In this document: positions 17,843 through 25,129 of the stretch, piece by piece | Position numbering within the stretch: the stretch's first letter is position 1 | Layout: each line of letters opens with the position of its first letter | NCBI GenBank assembly: GCA_020848275.1 | Contig: JADLAK010000026.1 | Span: forward strand, 1-34,643 | Reading direction: 5' to 3' | DNA from: Planctomycetota bacterium | GTDB lineage: Bacteria; Planctomycetota; UBA8742; UBA2392 | Length of the DNA: 34,643 bases | Program-made: the position numbers and the translations under genes | The notes under the pieces: generated by a model | The model's input: only the letters and a program-made list of their open reading frames with translations | Told to the model about the DNA's origin: nothing | The model's database searches: none

Positions 17843-18060
17843 GTGCAACCTCCGACCAAAAGGCGCTCAAGACTGGCCTTCGAAATCAACAGTCGACCCC
17901 CTCTGCCGGGTGAGGTCTTCATTCCCGATATTTTGCCCGTTACCAACCAGCGCCTTACCGTGCGCGAGCACACGCGAAGCACGGCACAGACTTCGCGCGT
18001 GGTTGCCGCCGATGGCAAATCGGCCAGCATCGCCTTTGCATCATTCACGTTGAGCCTCAT
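17839..18060 (-). CDS. Small HTH protein, excisionase/MerR-like
   Basis: This 73-aa protein has a helix-turn-helix with wing: 'TTREVCAVLRVCSRTVRRWLVTGKISGMKTSP', then 'GRLLISKASLERLL'. This is the layout of the excisionase/HTH_17 family, in which a short winged helix binds near att sites or origins and bends DNA. A strong AAGGAGG lies 6 bases before the ATG. Its TGA overlaps the ATG of the degenerate Rep (ATGA), so it heads a three-gene unit with both Reps. It probably controls excision and/or rep transcription. The family call is confident at fold level; the exact role is inferred from neighbours. Confidence 0.75.
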   Translation of the reverse strand: MRLNVNDAKAMLADLPSAATTREVCAVLRVCSRTVRRWLVTGKISGMKTSPGRGGRLLISKASLERLLVGGCT

Positions 18061-18073
18061 AACCCCCTCCTTG

Positions 18074-18090
18074 GGCCGCCATGTGCGGCC
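18074..18090. promoter_or_regulatory. Inverted repeat upstream of the HTH-Rep operon
   Basis: GGCCGC and GCGGCC, separated by CATGT, lie 13 bases upstream of the HTH start and just before its Shine-Dalgarno. It could be an operator for the HTH protein or a 5'-UTR hairpin controlling translation of the first gene. Confidence 0.35.
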
Positions 18091-18159
18091 AGCGGGCTTA
18101 TTGTTGGCGCTGGGCGAGATGCATGCGATTGCTGTATTTTTCGTGTGAGCCGAAGGATC

Positions 18160-18193
18160 AAAACGAACAGAAGCCGCTTCCTAAGCGGCTTCT
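18160..18193 (-). terminator. Rho-independent terminator of the 315-aa gene
   Basis: A perfect 11-bp stem (AGAAGCCGCTT / AAGCGGCTTCT, loop of three) is followed on the minus strand by GTTCGTTTT. It lies 26 bases past the stop of the 315-aa gene and before the HTH gene, so it separates that gene from the HTH-Rep operon. Confidence 0.75.
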
Positions 18194-18219
18194 GAGCCAT
18201 TCAATGCCAATTTTGTCGA

Positions 18220-19167
18220 TTACTTCTTCGGGCGGTTTTTGGGCGCTTTCTCGACTGAAATGCGCCGAACTACATCTTTCGGAAGATGATAGGGAATCGC
18301 ATCCGATTGATTGTGGCCCTTCAGATTATGGCGTTGTTTTACACTCCGTACAAACGGGCCATACTCGGGAAGTTGTTCCACCAAGTCGCGTTTGATCGCA
18401 GAGGTAGTACGGCAGGTTTTGCGCCTTATCAACCCAATGAAGAAGTTGGCGGGTTCATTGGTTAGATCGCGGTCGCGCACGGCTCCAGCCAAGCGCACTT
18501 TGACCGTTCGTCCCCCTCGCTTGCCCGGTTTCTCTGCGCTCACTTGTGCCCGAGGCACAACCGCATCTTCGAATTCAGAAAGGCGAGCATTGACCCAGCT
18601 AACCAGGCGTAGAGCAAAAATCCGATATCGCAACCAGATAGTATGCAGGCCTTGGGCCAAATCCTCCCAAGCCAAGTTCTTGGCCTTGACCTCTAACCTT
18701 CCCTCAATGATCTCCAGCATGTCGAAAGCCCCGGAATCGGGAATCTCTATAAGCCCGCTCCGGATTCCGAGTGAGTCACATGGCCGCACAAGTTCCGGCG
18801 GGAGGACGCCCAAGTCCGCAACAGTCGCGCGCGGTCCGTCTTCAAAGTGTCGAAATGTGGGCAACGACGTTGCCAGCAAGCGCCCGACCAAATCGTGGTC
18901 CCTAAAGAACCCCAAAACACCTGAACCGATTGCTTCCGGACTTTTTCCGTTAAAGTTTCTCTCTGGTTGAGCAATTTTTCCGTAACAACGGACCACATGG
19001 TTTGCCCACTCAACATACTTGGATCGCAGAGAGTCCCTCAGCCTCGGAACCGTAACTTTCTCGAGCACGTTCGGAACGGTGGCAATTGCGGCATCGTAGA
19101 GGTCGTTGACCGCAACTCGAACGCTCTCAACCTTTGCTGCAGAATCAAAAACATCGGCTTTGGGCAC
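18220..19167 (-). CDS. Hypothetical 315-aa protein of the mobile element
   Basis: The start is GTG, preceded by GAGGAG at 7 bases. The product is soluble, largely helical in the N-terminal two thirds, with a basic stretch at about 210-230 ('KPGKRGGRTVKVRLAGAVR') and a basic C-terminus ending 'KAPKNRPKK', which suggests nucleic-acid contact. No catalytic motif or known domain is recognised. It lies between the integrase and the HTH-Rep operon on the same strand, 100 bases after the integrase stop, so a role in excision, replication or maintenance is plausible but unproven. Confidence 0.7.
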   Translation of the reverse strand: MPKADVFDSAAKVESVRVAVNDLYDAAIATVPNVLEKVTVPRLRDSLRSKYVEWANHVVRCYGKIAQPERNFNGKSPEAIGSGVLGFFRDHDLVGRLLATSLPTFRHFEDGPRATVADLGVLPPELVRPCDSLGIRSGLIEIPDSGAFDMLEIIEGRLEVKAKNLAWEDLAQGLHTIWLRYRIFALRLVSWVNARLSEFEDAVVPRAQVSAEKPGKRGGRTVKVRLAGAVRDRDLTNEPANFFIGLIRRKTCRTTSAIKRDLVEQLPEYGPFVRSVKQRHNLKGHNQSDAIPYHLPKDVVRRISVEKAPKNRPKK

Positions 19168-19267
19168 GGCTCCGCTCCTCTGTCCTTTGTGCGGGCATTC
19201 TTGTACAGGGCGACGGAACCATTCCGGTGTTCAGGACAGGTGCGCATGCAGCCGTTACAAGGTCAAG

Positions 19268-20623
19268 CTAGGCGGCAACGGAAATCGGGACAAGGGGTAC
19301 TTGGCCGGTGATCGGTGTGATGAGCACGGCAACTTTGTCCTCGATTTCAAAGGCTGCTTCGAGCGTCCTGGCGGAATGCGACACCCCAATCGCACCCGCG
19401 TAGTGTTTTTCCGAAACCAGAACGCTGTGCCCCAGCCGTTTGGCTGACAACCATGCTGACGCCGCTCCGTAGATGCTGGGCGCGCAGCAAAGGAACGTTC
19501 CGCAGGTTCGACGCAAATGCTGCCACGTAAACAGCGGGGCTGCAAAATCGCGCATCAACCTCTTGCGTGCGCTCTCTGCCAGATCGCGGCGATAGGGTCC
19601 TTCACCCCAAACATACTGGTTATCGCCCGCCTGCAACTTCATGGCAGTAAGCAAAGCTGCAAGCGCGGGAGTCTCAGCAAGGCCCACGCGACGACCGGCG
19701 CTCGTTTTAGTGCGGTCGTGTTGGAGCGTGATTTCGCCCGCTTTCAGGTCGACGTCGCGCCAACGAAGATTGGCGAGCTCGCTAAACCGCATGCCCGTCA
19801 GGAGCACGGCAGCCACAAACCGCGCGATAGGTGCATAACGCGGAGTGGTTCCGGGAACACGAATTCCCGCATGTTCTTCCCGCGTGGCTGTGAAAGTTTC
19901 CCGGTCGTGACGGATAGCGGCATCCAACAACGCCTGAATTTCGTGTGCGCGCATGAAAACCGGAAGCGGCTTGGCTTGCTTCACGGGCTTAAGGGTATCT
20001 CGAATCGAATCGCCATTCAGGTTTGGAGTAATCCCCCTCGCCCGCCAGTAGTTGAGGATTGTTTTGAGCGCCCTCAAAGTCTTGTTGATGGTGGCGGGGG
20101 CGCGTTGCTTTGAGCCCGGCTTGCGCGTCCCGCGGCGAACCCCTATCCCCCTGGCGCGTGCATGCGCAGGCCGTAGGAGGAAAGAGGTGCGAAAATCAAA
20201 CAGGTGCGCTGAGGTAATTGACTCTGTGAAGATGATCGACCGACGCGCTGCCCAGGACATCAGTTCCGTCGCGGCATCGCTGTAGCACTTCTTGGTGGAG
20301 GCTTTGAGTTCTGACGCACGGGCTTCTTTGAACACCTTTGTCGCGTCGGCAAAGGTCGTTTCGGTACGCCTTTGTCCCGTTACCTCAATTTCGTAACTCC
20401 TGCGAGCAAGCAGCCGGGACTTCGCAATCGCCCAATCTCTCCGTGTTTCAAGGGTGGTAAGATTCAGGACCGTCAGGTTGGTTTGCGTGGTGCGCCCGAG
20501 GTCGGGATCAATAAACCGCCCATACCACGTCGGCTGACCGTCGCTGCGTATCTTGTGAATAATCTTTACGCCGGGGTGGGGCGAACGAATGCGACGCTTG
20601 GGCTCTTTGCGCGGACGTGACAT
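19268..20623 (-). CDS. int: Tyrosine recombinase (integrase)
   Basis: This 451-aa site-specific recombinase has the complete catalytic set: R279 ('TGMRFSEL'), K306 ('RTKTSAG'), H369-x2-R372 ('WQHLRR'), H399 ('RLGHS') and nucleophile Y408 ('EKHYAG'). The basic N-terminus (about 1-60, with 'TWYGRFIDPDLGR') resembles an arm-binding region, and residues 85-210 the SAM-like core-binding domain. AAAGGGAG precedes the ATG. The gene starts about 170 bases from a tRNA-Met fragment, the expected attachment site, and is transcribed away from it. It should drive integration and, with the HTH/excisionase protein, excision of the element. Confidence 0.93.
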   Translation of the reverse strand: MSRPRKEPKRRIRSPHPGVKIIHKIRSDGQPTWYGRFIDPDLGRTTQTNLTVLNLTTLETRRDWAIAKSRLLARRSYEIEVTGQRRTETTFADATKVFKEARASELKASTKKCYSDAATELMSWAARRSIIFTESITSAHLFDFRTSFLLRPAHARARGIGVRRGTRKPGSKQRAPATINKTLRALKTILNYWRARGITPNLNGDSIRDTLKPVKQAKPLPVFMRAHEIQALLDAAIRHDRETFTATREEHAGIRVPGTTPRYAPIARFVAAVLLTGMRFSELANLRWRDVDLKAGEITLQHDRTKTSAGRRVGLAETPALAALLTAMKLQAGDNQYVWGEGPYRRDLAESARKRLMRDFAAPLFTWQHLRRTCGTFLCCAPSIYGAASAWLSAKRLGHSVLVSEKHYAGAIGVSHSARTLEAAFEIEDKVAVLITPITGQVPLVPISVAA

Positions 20624-20979
20624 TCAATTGACTCCCTTTGCGCGGCACCCTGTACGGCACCCTAATTCTGTCCGCAAACGTTTTTGAAAGTTTACGCCAT
20701 GAATCGGGTTTGTCGCCTGGAAATCCGCTTTGGGTAAGGCTTCCAAGGACATTGAAGAACATACGCGACAGAAAATTTTTCGGCCAAGGAATTGTTCATA
20801 AGCCCTAGGTCACCGGTTCGAGTCCGGTCCCAGCTACCAACTTTCAGGCGAGGAGCCGCTTCCCGATCGGAGTTGCGGCTCCGCCGCAACTCCTCAACGC
20901 TTCGCACTCAAAATGCGCCGCCGGCGCGGTTTGAGACTATGATCGAGACACCCGGGCCGGGCTGCACGCGAGGAACGCC
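20624..20979. other. Intergenic border region around att
   Basis: This region holds the integrase promoter side, a 45-nt tRNA fragment (listed separately) and, in the chromosomal part, a 10-bp-stem hairpin GGAGTTGCGG/CCGCAACTCC near 20872-20894 and a GC-rich ATGCGCCGCCGGCGCG stretch. No gene is supported. Reading frames across it translate the tRNA fragment. Confidence 0.5.
20795..20839 (+). other. tRNA-Met(CAT) 3' fragment, right attachment site
   Basis: The sequence reads as a tRNA from the anticodon loop (TTCATAA, anticodon CAT at 20797-20799) through the 3' anticodon stem, variable loop AGGTC, T arm (ACCGG-TTCGAGT-CCGGT), acceptor CCCAGCT, discriminator A and CCA. The bases before it (AATTG) do not pair with the anticodon stem GCCCT, and no AGCTGGG 5' acceptor half is found upstream. 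The tRNA is therefore cut in the anticodon loop, a known crossover place for tyrosine recombinases. The complete tRNA gene should be at the other end of the element, outside the window. Confidence 0.82.
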
Positions 20980-21762
20980 ATGCACGCCATCATCCACGGC
21001 ATCAAGATGACTTACACCGATGTCGGACGCGGTGCGCCGCTGCTGTTCGTCCACGGTTTTCCACTGAGCCGCGGCGCCTGGCGCAAACAAATCAGCGTCT
21101 TCAAGAAAACCCACCGCTGCGTAGCGCCGGACCTGCGCGGCCTGGGCGCAAGCGCCACGCCCGGCGGCACGATTACCATGGCGCACATGGCCGAGGACCT
21201 TGCGGCGTTGATCGCACATCTCAATGCCGGTCCCGTGACGTTGATCGCGCATTCGATGGGCGGCTACGTCGCGCTGGCGTTTGCGCGCCAGTTCCCGAAA
21301 TTGCTGCGCGGGCTGGTTCTGGTCGGCACGCGCGCCGGCGCTGACACGCCCGAGGCCGCGCAAAAACGCCGCGAAACCGCCGAGAAGGTGAAGATCGACG
21401 GCGTCAAAATCGTCATCGACGCGATGGCGCCCAAGATGTTGTCGACCATCAACGACGACAAAGCGATGCATAAGCAGATCCGCGCGCTGATGGCGCCGTC
21501 GTCGCGGGATGGCGTGATCGGCGGGCTTCTTGGCATGGCCGAGCGCGCCGACCGCGAGGCCGAAATGCGTAAAATCCGCGTGCCCACGCTGATAATCACC
21601 GGCTCCGACGACGCGCTCGTGCCGCCCGCAGAATCCGAGAAAATGGCCGAGGCGATCAAGCGTTCAACGCTCGCGATCATCCCGCAGGCGGGCCATCTTG
21701 TGGCCTTCGAAAAGCCGCGCGAATTCAACGACGCGCTCAAGGACTGGCTCGACAACGTCTAG
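20980..21762 (+). CDS. Alpha/beta-hydrolase
   Basis: This is a 260-aa cytoplasmic hydrolase with all family landmarks: HGFP oxyanion-hole region (25-28), nucleophile S92 in AHSMGG, acid D211 in 'GSDDALVP' and H239 in 'AGHLVAFE'. The short cap (about 120-195) is Lys/Arg-rich. It resembles the 3-oxoadipate enol-lactonase/esterase group, but the substrate cannot be read from sequence. GAGGA precedes the ATG by 7 bases. It is the first chromosomal gene after the att border and is followed after 21 bases by the TrkA-N protein. Confidence 0.88.
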   Translation: MHAIIHGIKMTYTDVGRGAPLLFVHGFPLSRGAWRKQISVFKKTHRCVAPDLRGLGASATPGGTITMAHMAEDLAALIAHLNAGPVTLIAHSMGGYVALAFARQFPKLLRGLVLVGTRAGADTPEAAQKRRETAEKVKIDGVKIVIDAMAPKMLSTINDDKAMHKQIRALMAPSSRDGVIGGLLGMAERADREAEMRKIRVPTLIITGSDDALVPPAESEKMAEAIKRSTLAIIPQAGHLVAFEKPREFNDALKDWLDNV

Positions 21763-21783
21763 CCGCAGCAGCAAACTGCGCCC

Positions 21784-22863
21784 ATGTTAGGCCGCCGCCG
21801 AAAAGTGCAGGCCACGTTGCGCTACATGCGCAAGCCCATGATCCAGTTCGCGCCGCTGGCGGGACTGACGGCGCTGCTGGTGCTCGCGGGCGGCGTGGCG
21901 TTCCAGCACCTGCAACCCGAGGACCACCTGAATTTCGGCAGCGCGCTCTACCGCACCTACACGCTGATTTTCATGGAGCCCGTGACGCCTTTCCCCGACC
22001 ACTGGCTGCTGCGCATCTTCTGCACCGTGCTGCCGCCGCTTGGCCTGGTCGTGATCCTCGACGGCATCGTGCGTTTCAGCTATCACTTTTTGCGGCGGGA
22101 CGACACGTCGCGCGAATGGAACCGTGCCATGACGGAAACTCTCGACAACCACGTAATCCTGTTCGGGCTGGGCAAGGTCGGCATGCGCGTGCTGCAGCAG
22201 TTGCTGAAACTCGGCGAGCACGTTGTGGTCGTCGAGAAAAGCCCACAGTGCCCCAACCTCGCCTTTGCGCGCAAACACGAGGTGCCCTGTTTCATCGGCA
22301 GCGGACGCGAAGACGGCCTGCTCGATGACGTCTGCGTCAAAGACGCCAAGTCGCTGATCTGCGCGACCGACGACGACCTCGCCAACCTCGAGCTGTCGCT
22401 CGACGCGCGGAAAATAAACCCGCGCATCCGCGTGGTGCTGCGCATGTTCGACCAGGAACTCGCAAGCAAGGTGCGCGAGAGCTTCGACATCCAGGTCGCG
22501 TTCAGCACCGCCGAGCTTTCCGCGCCGACGTTCGCCACGGCATCGGCCGACCCCTCGATCGTCAACGCGTTTTACGTCGACGACCTGTTGCTGGTCGTGG
22601 CCAACGTCGAAATCGCACGCGACAGCAAATTGTTGGGCAAGACCATCCGCCAGCTCTCGCGCGAGAACCCGCTGGTGGTCGTCTCGATGCGGCGCGGCGG
22701 CAGGTCGCTGCTTTACCCGCACGACGACGCCGTTTTCGAAATCGGCGACCAGATCGTGCTGCAGACGCAGCCCGCGACGCTGCGACAGTTGCACACGCTC
22801 AACGGCCGCTCGGCACTCACCCAAATCATGCCTAAAGTTCTAGCCACGAATGGACACGGATAA
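21784..22863 (+). CDS. Membrane TrkA-N (RCK) domain protein, potassium-channel-like
   Basis: This 359-aa protein has two hydrophobic segments (about 22-40 and 77-98) framing a short pore-like loop, followed by a Rossmann TrkA-N domain with G128-L-G130-K-V-G133 and a TrkA-C-like end (about 275-345). RCK domains gate K+ channels by binding nucleotides or ions. The pore loop reads 'YTLIFMEPVTPFPDHW' and lacks the TVGYG selectivity filter, so ion selectivity is uncertain. It could be a divergent channel or a sensor. The last residues ('VLATNGHG') are encoded by the arm of an intergenic repeat starting near 22841, so the C-terminus appears to have been set by repeat insertion. Confidence 0.8.
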   Translation: MLGRRRKVQATLRYMRKPMIQFAPLAGLTALLVLAGGVAFQHLQPEDHLNFGSALYRTYTLIFMEPVTPFPDHWLLRIFCTVLPPLGLVVILDGIVRFSYHFLRRDDTSREWNRAMTETLDNHVILFGLGKVGMRVLQQLLKLGEHVVVVEKSPQCPNLAFARKHEVPCFIGSGREDGLLDDVCVKDAKSLICATDDDLANLELSLDARKINPRIRVVLRMFDQELASKVRESFDIQVAFSTAELSAPTFATASADPSIVNAFYVDDLLLVVANVEIARDSKLLGKTIRQLSRENPLVVVSMRRGGRSLLYPHDDAVFEIGDQIVLQTQPATLRQLHTLNGRSALTQIMPKVLATNGHG

Positions 22864-22930
22864 CCACGAATTCATCATTCGTCGTTGGCGCCGCATCTGA
22901 TTCGTGTTGATTCGTGGTATTCGTGGCTAA
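22841..22930. repeat. Intergenic palindromic repeat, family A (TAGCCACGAAT type)
   Basis: The left arm (22841-22872) is built from TAGCCACGAAT, ACACGGA and ACCACGAATT blocks. It is imperfectly inverted in the right arm (22899-22930, ATTCGTG...ATTCGTGGCTAA). The same family recurs at 29929-30001. It overlaps the 3' end of the TrkA-N gene and the 5' flank of the flavin oxidoreductase gene. Confidence 0.8.
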
Positions 22931-22952
22931 CGTTTTTGCTGGCGGTTACGAA

Positions 22953-23954
22953 ATGGACCTATCCGTTCTCGACGTCATCCCGGTTGCTTCCGGGCATTCA
23001 CCCCAGCAGGCGCTTGCGGGCGCGGGCGAGCTCGCGCAACGCGTCGACAAACTCGGCTTCAAGCGCCTGTGGTATGCCGAGCACCACGGCATGCAGAACA
23101 TCGCCAGCACCTCGCCCGAGGTGATGATCGCCCACGCGGGCGCGCTGACCAACCGCATCCGCATCGGCGCGGGCGGCGTGATGTTGCCCAACCATGTGCC
23201 GCTGCGCGTCGTCGAACAATACCGCACGCTCAACGCGCTGTATTCCGGCCGCATCGACCTTGGCATCGGGCGCGCCAGCGGCTCTGACCCGCTGACGGCG
23301 CGGGCGTTGCGCGCAACGAGCGGCGGCGAGTTCGAAGAACTGATGGCCGAAGTGCAGGCCTTCGAACACCACGAGTTTCCCGCGGGCCATCCGTTCGGGC
23401 ACATCCGCGTCACGCCCGGCGCAATCAGCCTGCCGCCGATCTGGATGCTGGGCTCAAGCGGCGGCAGCGCCCAGTTCGCGGGCGAAAACGGTCTGGGCTA
23501 CGCGTTTGCCGGCCACTTCAGCCCCACGCCTGCGCCGCCCGCGACACGCGCCTACCGCGAAAATTTTAAGCCGTCGAAGGAGTTCACGTCGCCGCACGTC
23601 ATATTGGCGCTGAACGTGCTGTGTGCCGAGACAAACGCCAAAGCCGCGGAGATCGCGCTGCCGGTGCTGTATGCGCTGACGGCGCTGGAGCGCGGCGAAA
23701 CGCGGCCGGTGCTAAGCCCCGAGGAAGTGCGCAAAAAAGGATTCACCGGCGCGCCGGACAGCCTGGGCACGATGGCGCGGCTGCTCATCGCAGGCGACCC
23801 GCCGACGGTGCGCGCACGCATCGAAAAGCTTGCGTTTGAAGCCGGCGCCCATGAAGTGATGGTGATGACGCTGGCGCATTCGCCGCAAGACCGCCTGCGG
23901 TCGTACGAACTTCTGGCGCAGGTGTTTCAGCTGAATCAGAGCCCGCCTGCGTAA
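22953..23954 (+). CDS. Luciferase-like flavin-dependent oxidoreductase (LLM class)
   Basis: This is a 333-aa TIM-barrel protein of the bacterial-luciferase-like monooxygenase family (FMN/F420 group). I chose ATG 22953 because 'MDLSVLDVIPVASGHSPQQAL' is the typical start of this family; an in-frame start at 22914 lies in repeat DNA. Recognisable blocks are 'RLWYAEHHGM' (strand/helix 2), 'IRIGAGGVMLPNHVPLRVVEQ', 'GRIDLGIGRASGSDP' and 'PIWMLGSSGGSAQFA' (flavin-phosphate region). The substrate is unknown. The stop codon TAA sits in the loop of a downstream hairpin. Confidence 0.9.
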   Translation: MDLSVLDVIPVASGHSPQQALAGAGELAQRVDKLGFKRLWYAEHHGMQNIASTSPEVMIAHAGALTNRIRIGAGGVMLPNHVPLRVVEQYRTLNALYSGRIDLGIGRASGSDPLTARALRATSGGEFEELMAEVQAFEHHEFPAGHPFGHIRVTPGAISLPPIWMLGSSGGSAQFAGENGLGYAFAGHFSPTPAPPATRAYRENFKPSKEFTSPHVILALNVLCAETNAKAAEIALPVLYALTALERGETRPVLSPEEVRKKGFTGAPDSLGTMARLLIAGDPPTVRARIEKLAFEAGAHEVMVMTLAHSPQDRLRSYELLAQVFQLNQSPPA

Positions 23955-23968
23955 GCAGCGGGCTCTGA
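23936..23968. terminator. GTAA-loop hairpin, probable bidirectional terminator (family B)
   Basis: An 11-bp stem (TCAGAGCCCGC / GCGGGCTCTGA) continues past a bulged C into TGC-GTAA-GCA. It lies between convergent genes and shares the TGCGTAAGC core with the repeats at 28979-29058 and 34187-34210. Confidence 0.7.
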
Positions 23969-23979
23969 TATGCAATCCG

Positions 23980-25089
23980 CTAGGGCTCGCGCGCTACAAA
24001 CACTTCGACCATCTTGTTCAGGAAGACGCGCCGGATCGCGTCGTAGCCGCGTTCGTTGGGATCCTCGAGATTGATGAAGTACCAGTAACCCGTGTCGGCA
24101 GTGTTGAAATGCTTATTGAACGGGTCGGTGCAATGGATGCCGTGGCCTAACATCACGCTGTACATGTCGACGAGGTGTACGTGTTCGTGTTTCTCGGCGC
24201 AGGCGGCAATTGTCTTGTTGAAATCGCCGTGAATCGGACGCGCTTCGGGCCACGGCGGCAGCCAACCCATAGGCCCGGCGTTTTCGATGTCGCCGATGTC
24301 GTCCGTCGGGTCGTAGATGTTTGCCAGGAACACCGCGCAGCCGCCGGGAAACTTTTCCTTGATCATCAGCATCATGCGGTCTAGCCGGGCCGCGTAATTG
24401 GCAATCCACGGCTTGGCTTGCTCGTGCGTAGCCCCGTAGAGCGCACCCTCGTGGGGCTTGCCGCGCCCGTAGTTGTGGATCAGGTCGTTGCCGCCGGTCG
24501 TCATGCAGACGACACCAAAGGTATCGGTGGGAAACGCCGGCAGCAGTTTCAGCACGCCTTCGTGCTCGGTTGAAATTGTGTAATTCACCGCCTTCTTAAC
24601 CACGGTCAACGCAGGAAACACGGCCTTGAGTTCGCGGCCCTTCATGTCGGGGTGTACTTCGTCGACATTCTTTGTGAGCAAGTCGACATAGCCGTGACCA
24701 TCGCGCGCGCCGTAACCGACGCTAACACTGTCACCGAGCGTCAGCAGCACCACCGGCCCTTCTTGCCAGGCTTTCGAAAAAGGTTCGACGCTGACCGCGG
24801 GACCGGCTGGGCCGCTGCCTTCGCCCGGTGGCATGCGGAACCACAACCATCCGGCAAGCAGCGCCATAGACGCCATCGCGACAACGGATGGGCTGACACT
24901 GAACCAGCGACGCGGCGCGGGTTTGCCGCCTTTGGGTACGCGGATCGTGAGCCCCAGGGCAATGACATTGCCAAGTGCGACCGCCGCGGCGGCGATGTTC
25001 AAGATGCGGAGGTCGCGAAAAGTCTTGAGCGTCAGCAGCACCAGAAGCGGCAGCATCAGAACCAGCAGATACAGGCGCAAAACTCGCAT
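23980..25089 (-). CDS. Membrane-anchored SGNH/GDSL-type hydrolase
   Basis: This 369-aa protein starts at ATG 25089 (GGAAGG 6 bases upstream; an upstream TTG is rejected). The N-terminus has three hydrophobic segments (about 3-21, 30-50, 68-84), so the catalytic domain is probably extracytoplasmic. Block I is 'LTLGDSVSVGYG' with nucleophile S121 and block III is 'TTGGNDLIHNYG' with N201. The usual C-terminal DxxH is not seen in standard form: the corresponding place reads 'NLEDPNERGYDAI', with Asp where His is expected before PN. Either His comes from elsewhere (for example 'GHGIHCTDPFNKHFN') or the enzyme is altered. It is likely an esterase or acyl hydrolase acting on envelope polymers. Confidence 0.8.
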   Translation of the reverse strand: MRVLRLYLLVLMLPLLVLLTLKTFRDLRILNIAAAAVALGNVIALGLTIRVPKGGKPAPRRWFSVSPSVVAMASMALLAGWLWFRMPPGEGSGPAGPAVSVEPFSKAWQEGPVVLLTLGDSVSVGYGARDGHGYVDLLTKNVDEVHPDMKGRELKAVFPALTVVKKAVNYTISTEHEGVLKLLPAFPTDTFGVVCMTTGGNDLIHNYGRGKPHEGALYGATHEQAKPWIANYAARLDRMMLMIKEKFPGGCAVFLANIYDPTDDIGDIENAGPMGWLPPWPEARPIHGDFNKTIAACAEKHEHVHLVDMYSVMLGHGIHCTDPFNKHFNTADTGYWYFINLEDPNERGYDAIRRVFLNKMVEVFVAREP

Positions 25090-25129
25090 AGCGGCCTTCC
25101 GATTGATTAACGAGCGCAAGTGATACGGG

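Larger units (their letters stand above)
15690..20839. mobile_element. Replication/integration module and right end of an integrated element (AICE-like order)
   Basis: From the right border the order is tRNA fragment (att), integrase, unknown gene, excisionase-like HTH, degenerate Rep, Rep. The order att-int-xis-rep with a rolling-circle Rep is that of actinomycete integrative and conjugative elements such as pSAM2. No FtsK/TraB-type transfer gene is visible here, so mobility between cells cannot be claimed. The left end lies beyond the window or was not recognised; genes 488-15417 are probably cargo of the same element. Confidence 0.7.

Noticed and set aside
20692..20907. Frame with 'GSWDRTRTGDL'
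   Set aside because: This is a translation of the tRNA-Met fragment, a known artefact.
21787..22824. Long minus-strand frame (345 codons) opposite the TrkA-N gene
   Set aside because: Antisense shadow in high-GC DNA; composition is Arg/Gln/His/Val-rich without domains, while the plus strand has a clear RCK protein.
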